Assembly: GCF_003570885.1 (NCBI RefSeq)
Contig: NZ_QXJC01000001.1
Location: forward strand, 186,001-250,000
DNA from: Simplicispira hankyongi
GTDB lineage: Bacteria > Pseudomonadota > Gammaproteobacteria > Burkholderiales > Burkholderiaceae_C
Length of the DNA stretch: 64,000 bases
Reading direction: 5' to 3'
Position 1 is the stretch's first letter, and each line of letters opens with the position of its first letter. Position numbers and translations under genes: made by a program. The notes under the pieces are model-generated. The model worked only from the letters and a program-made list of their open reading frames with translations, was not told the DNA's origin and ran no database searches. This document shows positions 63,466 to 64,000 of the stretch, one piece after another.

Positions 63466-64000
63466 ATGACAGACAAACTCATCATTTTCGACACCACCTT
63501 GCGCGACGGCGAGCAGTCGCCCGGCGCCTCCATGACGCGCGATGAGAAGCTGCGCATCGCACGCCAACTTGAGCGCCTGAAGGTTGATGTCATCGAAGCG
63601 GGTTTCGCGGCCAGCTCCAACGGCGACTTCGAAGCCGTCCAACTCATCGCCAACAACATCCAGGATTCGACCATCTGCTCGCTCTCGCGCGCCAACGACC
63701 GCGATATCTCGCGCGCTGCCGAAGCCTTGAAAGGCGCCAACCGTGCCCGCATCCACACCTTCATTGCGACGAGCCCGCTGCACATGGAGAAGAAGCTGCG
63801 CATGACGCCCGAGCAGGTGCTGGAGCAGGCGACGCAATCCGTGCGCTTTGCCCGCAACCTGTGCGGAGACATCGAATTCAGCCCGGAAGATGGCTACCGC
63901 AGCGAGATGGACTTTCTCTGCCGTGTCATTGAGGCGGTGATTCGTGAGGGCGCGACCACTATCAACGTGCCCGATACCGTGGGCTATGCCATCCCTGAGC
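63466..64000 (+). CDS. leuA: 2-isopropylmalate synthase, short (type I) form, N-terminal part (cut by window edge)
   Basis: 178 codons visible from ATG 63466. Typical LeuA type I start: [94 protein letters not shown]. The related families citramalate synthase and homocitrate synthase share the first motif, but DxxEFSPED and the sequence as a whole favour isopropylmalate synthase. It follows the long form by 51 bp in the same direction, so the two may be cotranscribed under the same attenuator. Confidence 0.9.
   Translation, partial: MTDKLIIFDTTLRDGEQSPGASMTRDEKLRIARQLERLKVDVIEAGFAASSNGDFEAVQLIANNIQDSTICSLSRANDRDISRAAEALKGANRARIHTFIATSPLHMEKKLRMTPEQVLEQATQSVRFARNLCGDIEFSPEDGYRSEMDFLCRVIEAVIREGATTINVPDTVGYAIPE

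Overview
The window looks like a chromosomal segment of a beta-proteobacterium of the order Burkholderiales, most likely family Comamonadaceae (Acidovorax/Simplicispira/Comamonas-like). This rests on high GC content, gene families and gene orders typical of that group (nadE-glnB; ilvB-ilvH-ilvC-pssA-leuA; sufBCDSUT with a SufU scaffold; sigma factor-DUF3619-DUF3106-RDD), and short dispersed hairpin repeats of a kind I associate with comamonads. No rRNA, tRNA, CRISPR array, prophage or complete insertion sequence was seen. Most of the segment is core metabolism and transport, with small non-coding repeats scattered through it.

Layout. 1-7 kb (minus strand): start of a TauE/SafE exporter, mnmC, yggX, a lipoate-ligase-like gene, DUF1850, and a TRAP transporter of the TAXI type. 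7-11 kb: two flavin reductases (FMN reductase, azoR), a divergent LysR regulator and a TDT-family exporter. 11-15.8 kb: sulfate uptake sbp/cysP-cysT-cysW-cysA, then dsbB. 15.9-25 kb: a GAF/HD-GYP protein, a ClC channel with CBS domains, argA and hrpA. 25-32 kb: a protein resembling spore-coat transglutaminase Tgl, a small gene behind a Fur-like site, and a TolC-HlyD-permease-permease export operon facing a TetR regulator. 32-42 kb: a DUF1631 protein, hppA facing ppa, and two chemoreceptors. 42-50 kb: nsrR facing nnrS, a DUF2249 protein and the sufBCDSUT operon. 50-56.7 kb: a peptidogalycan/FemAB-like acyltransferase, nadE-glnB, a LOG-family protein, dgkA and an ECF sigma factor cluster. 57-64 kb: ilvBHC, pssA, a candidate leucine attenuator, and two tandem 2-isopropylmalate synthase genes of different subfamilies, the second cut by the window edge.

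How parts work together. The sulfur genes (cys transporter, TDT exporter, TauE) all sit behind A/T-rich inverted repeats that could be CysB-type sites. nsrR, nnrS and DUF2249 form a nitric-oxide response locus. A near-copy of the nsrR/nnrS operator lies upstream of sufB, which suggests that Fe-S cluster assembly is wired to the same Rrf2 regulator. The branched-chain amino acid genes form a run ending in a leader peptide rich in rare CUA leucine codons, followed by an intrinsic terminator.

The most unusual feature is the repeat load. One family of about 50-60 bp hairpins (AGCGCTT-loop-AAGCGC followed by AGCTATNAAA) has about eleven full or partial copies, four of them inside reading frames (dsbB, hrpA, the FemAB-like gene, nadE). 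A second family of about 130 bp sits directly at stop codons (mnmC, cysT, cysW). Two MITE-like elements of about 100 bp and one palindromic GACAGGCTCAG element make up the rest.
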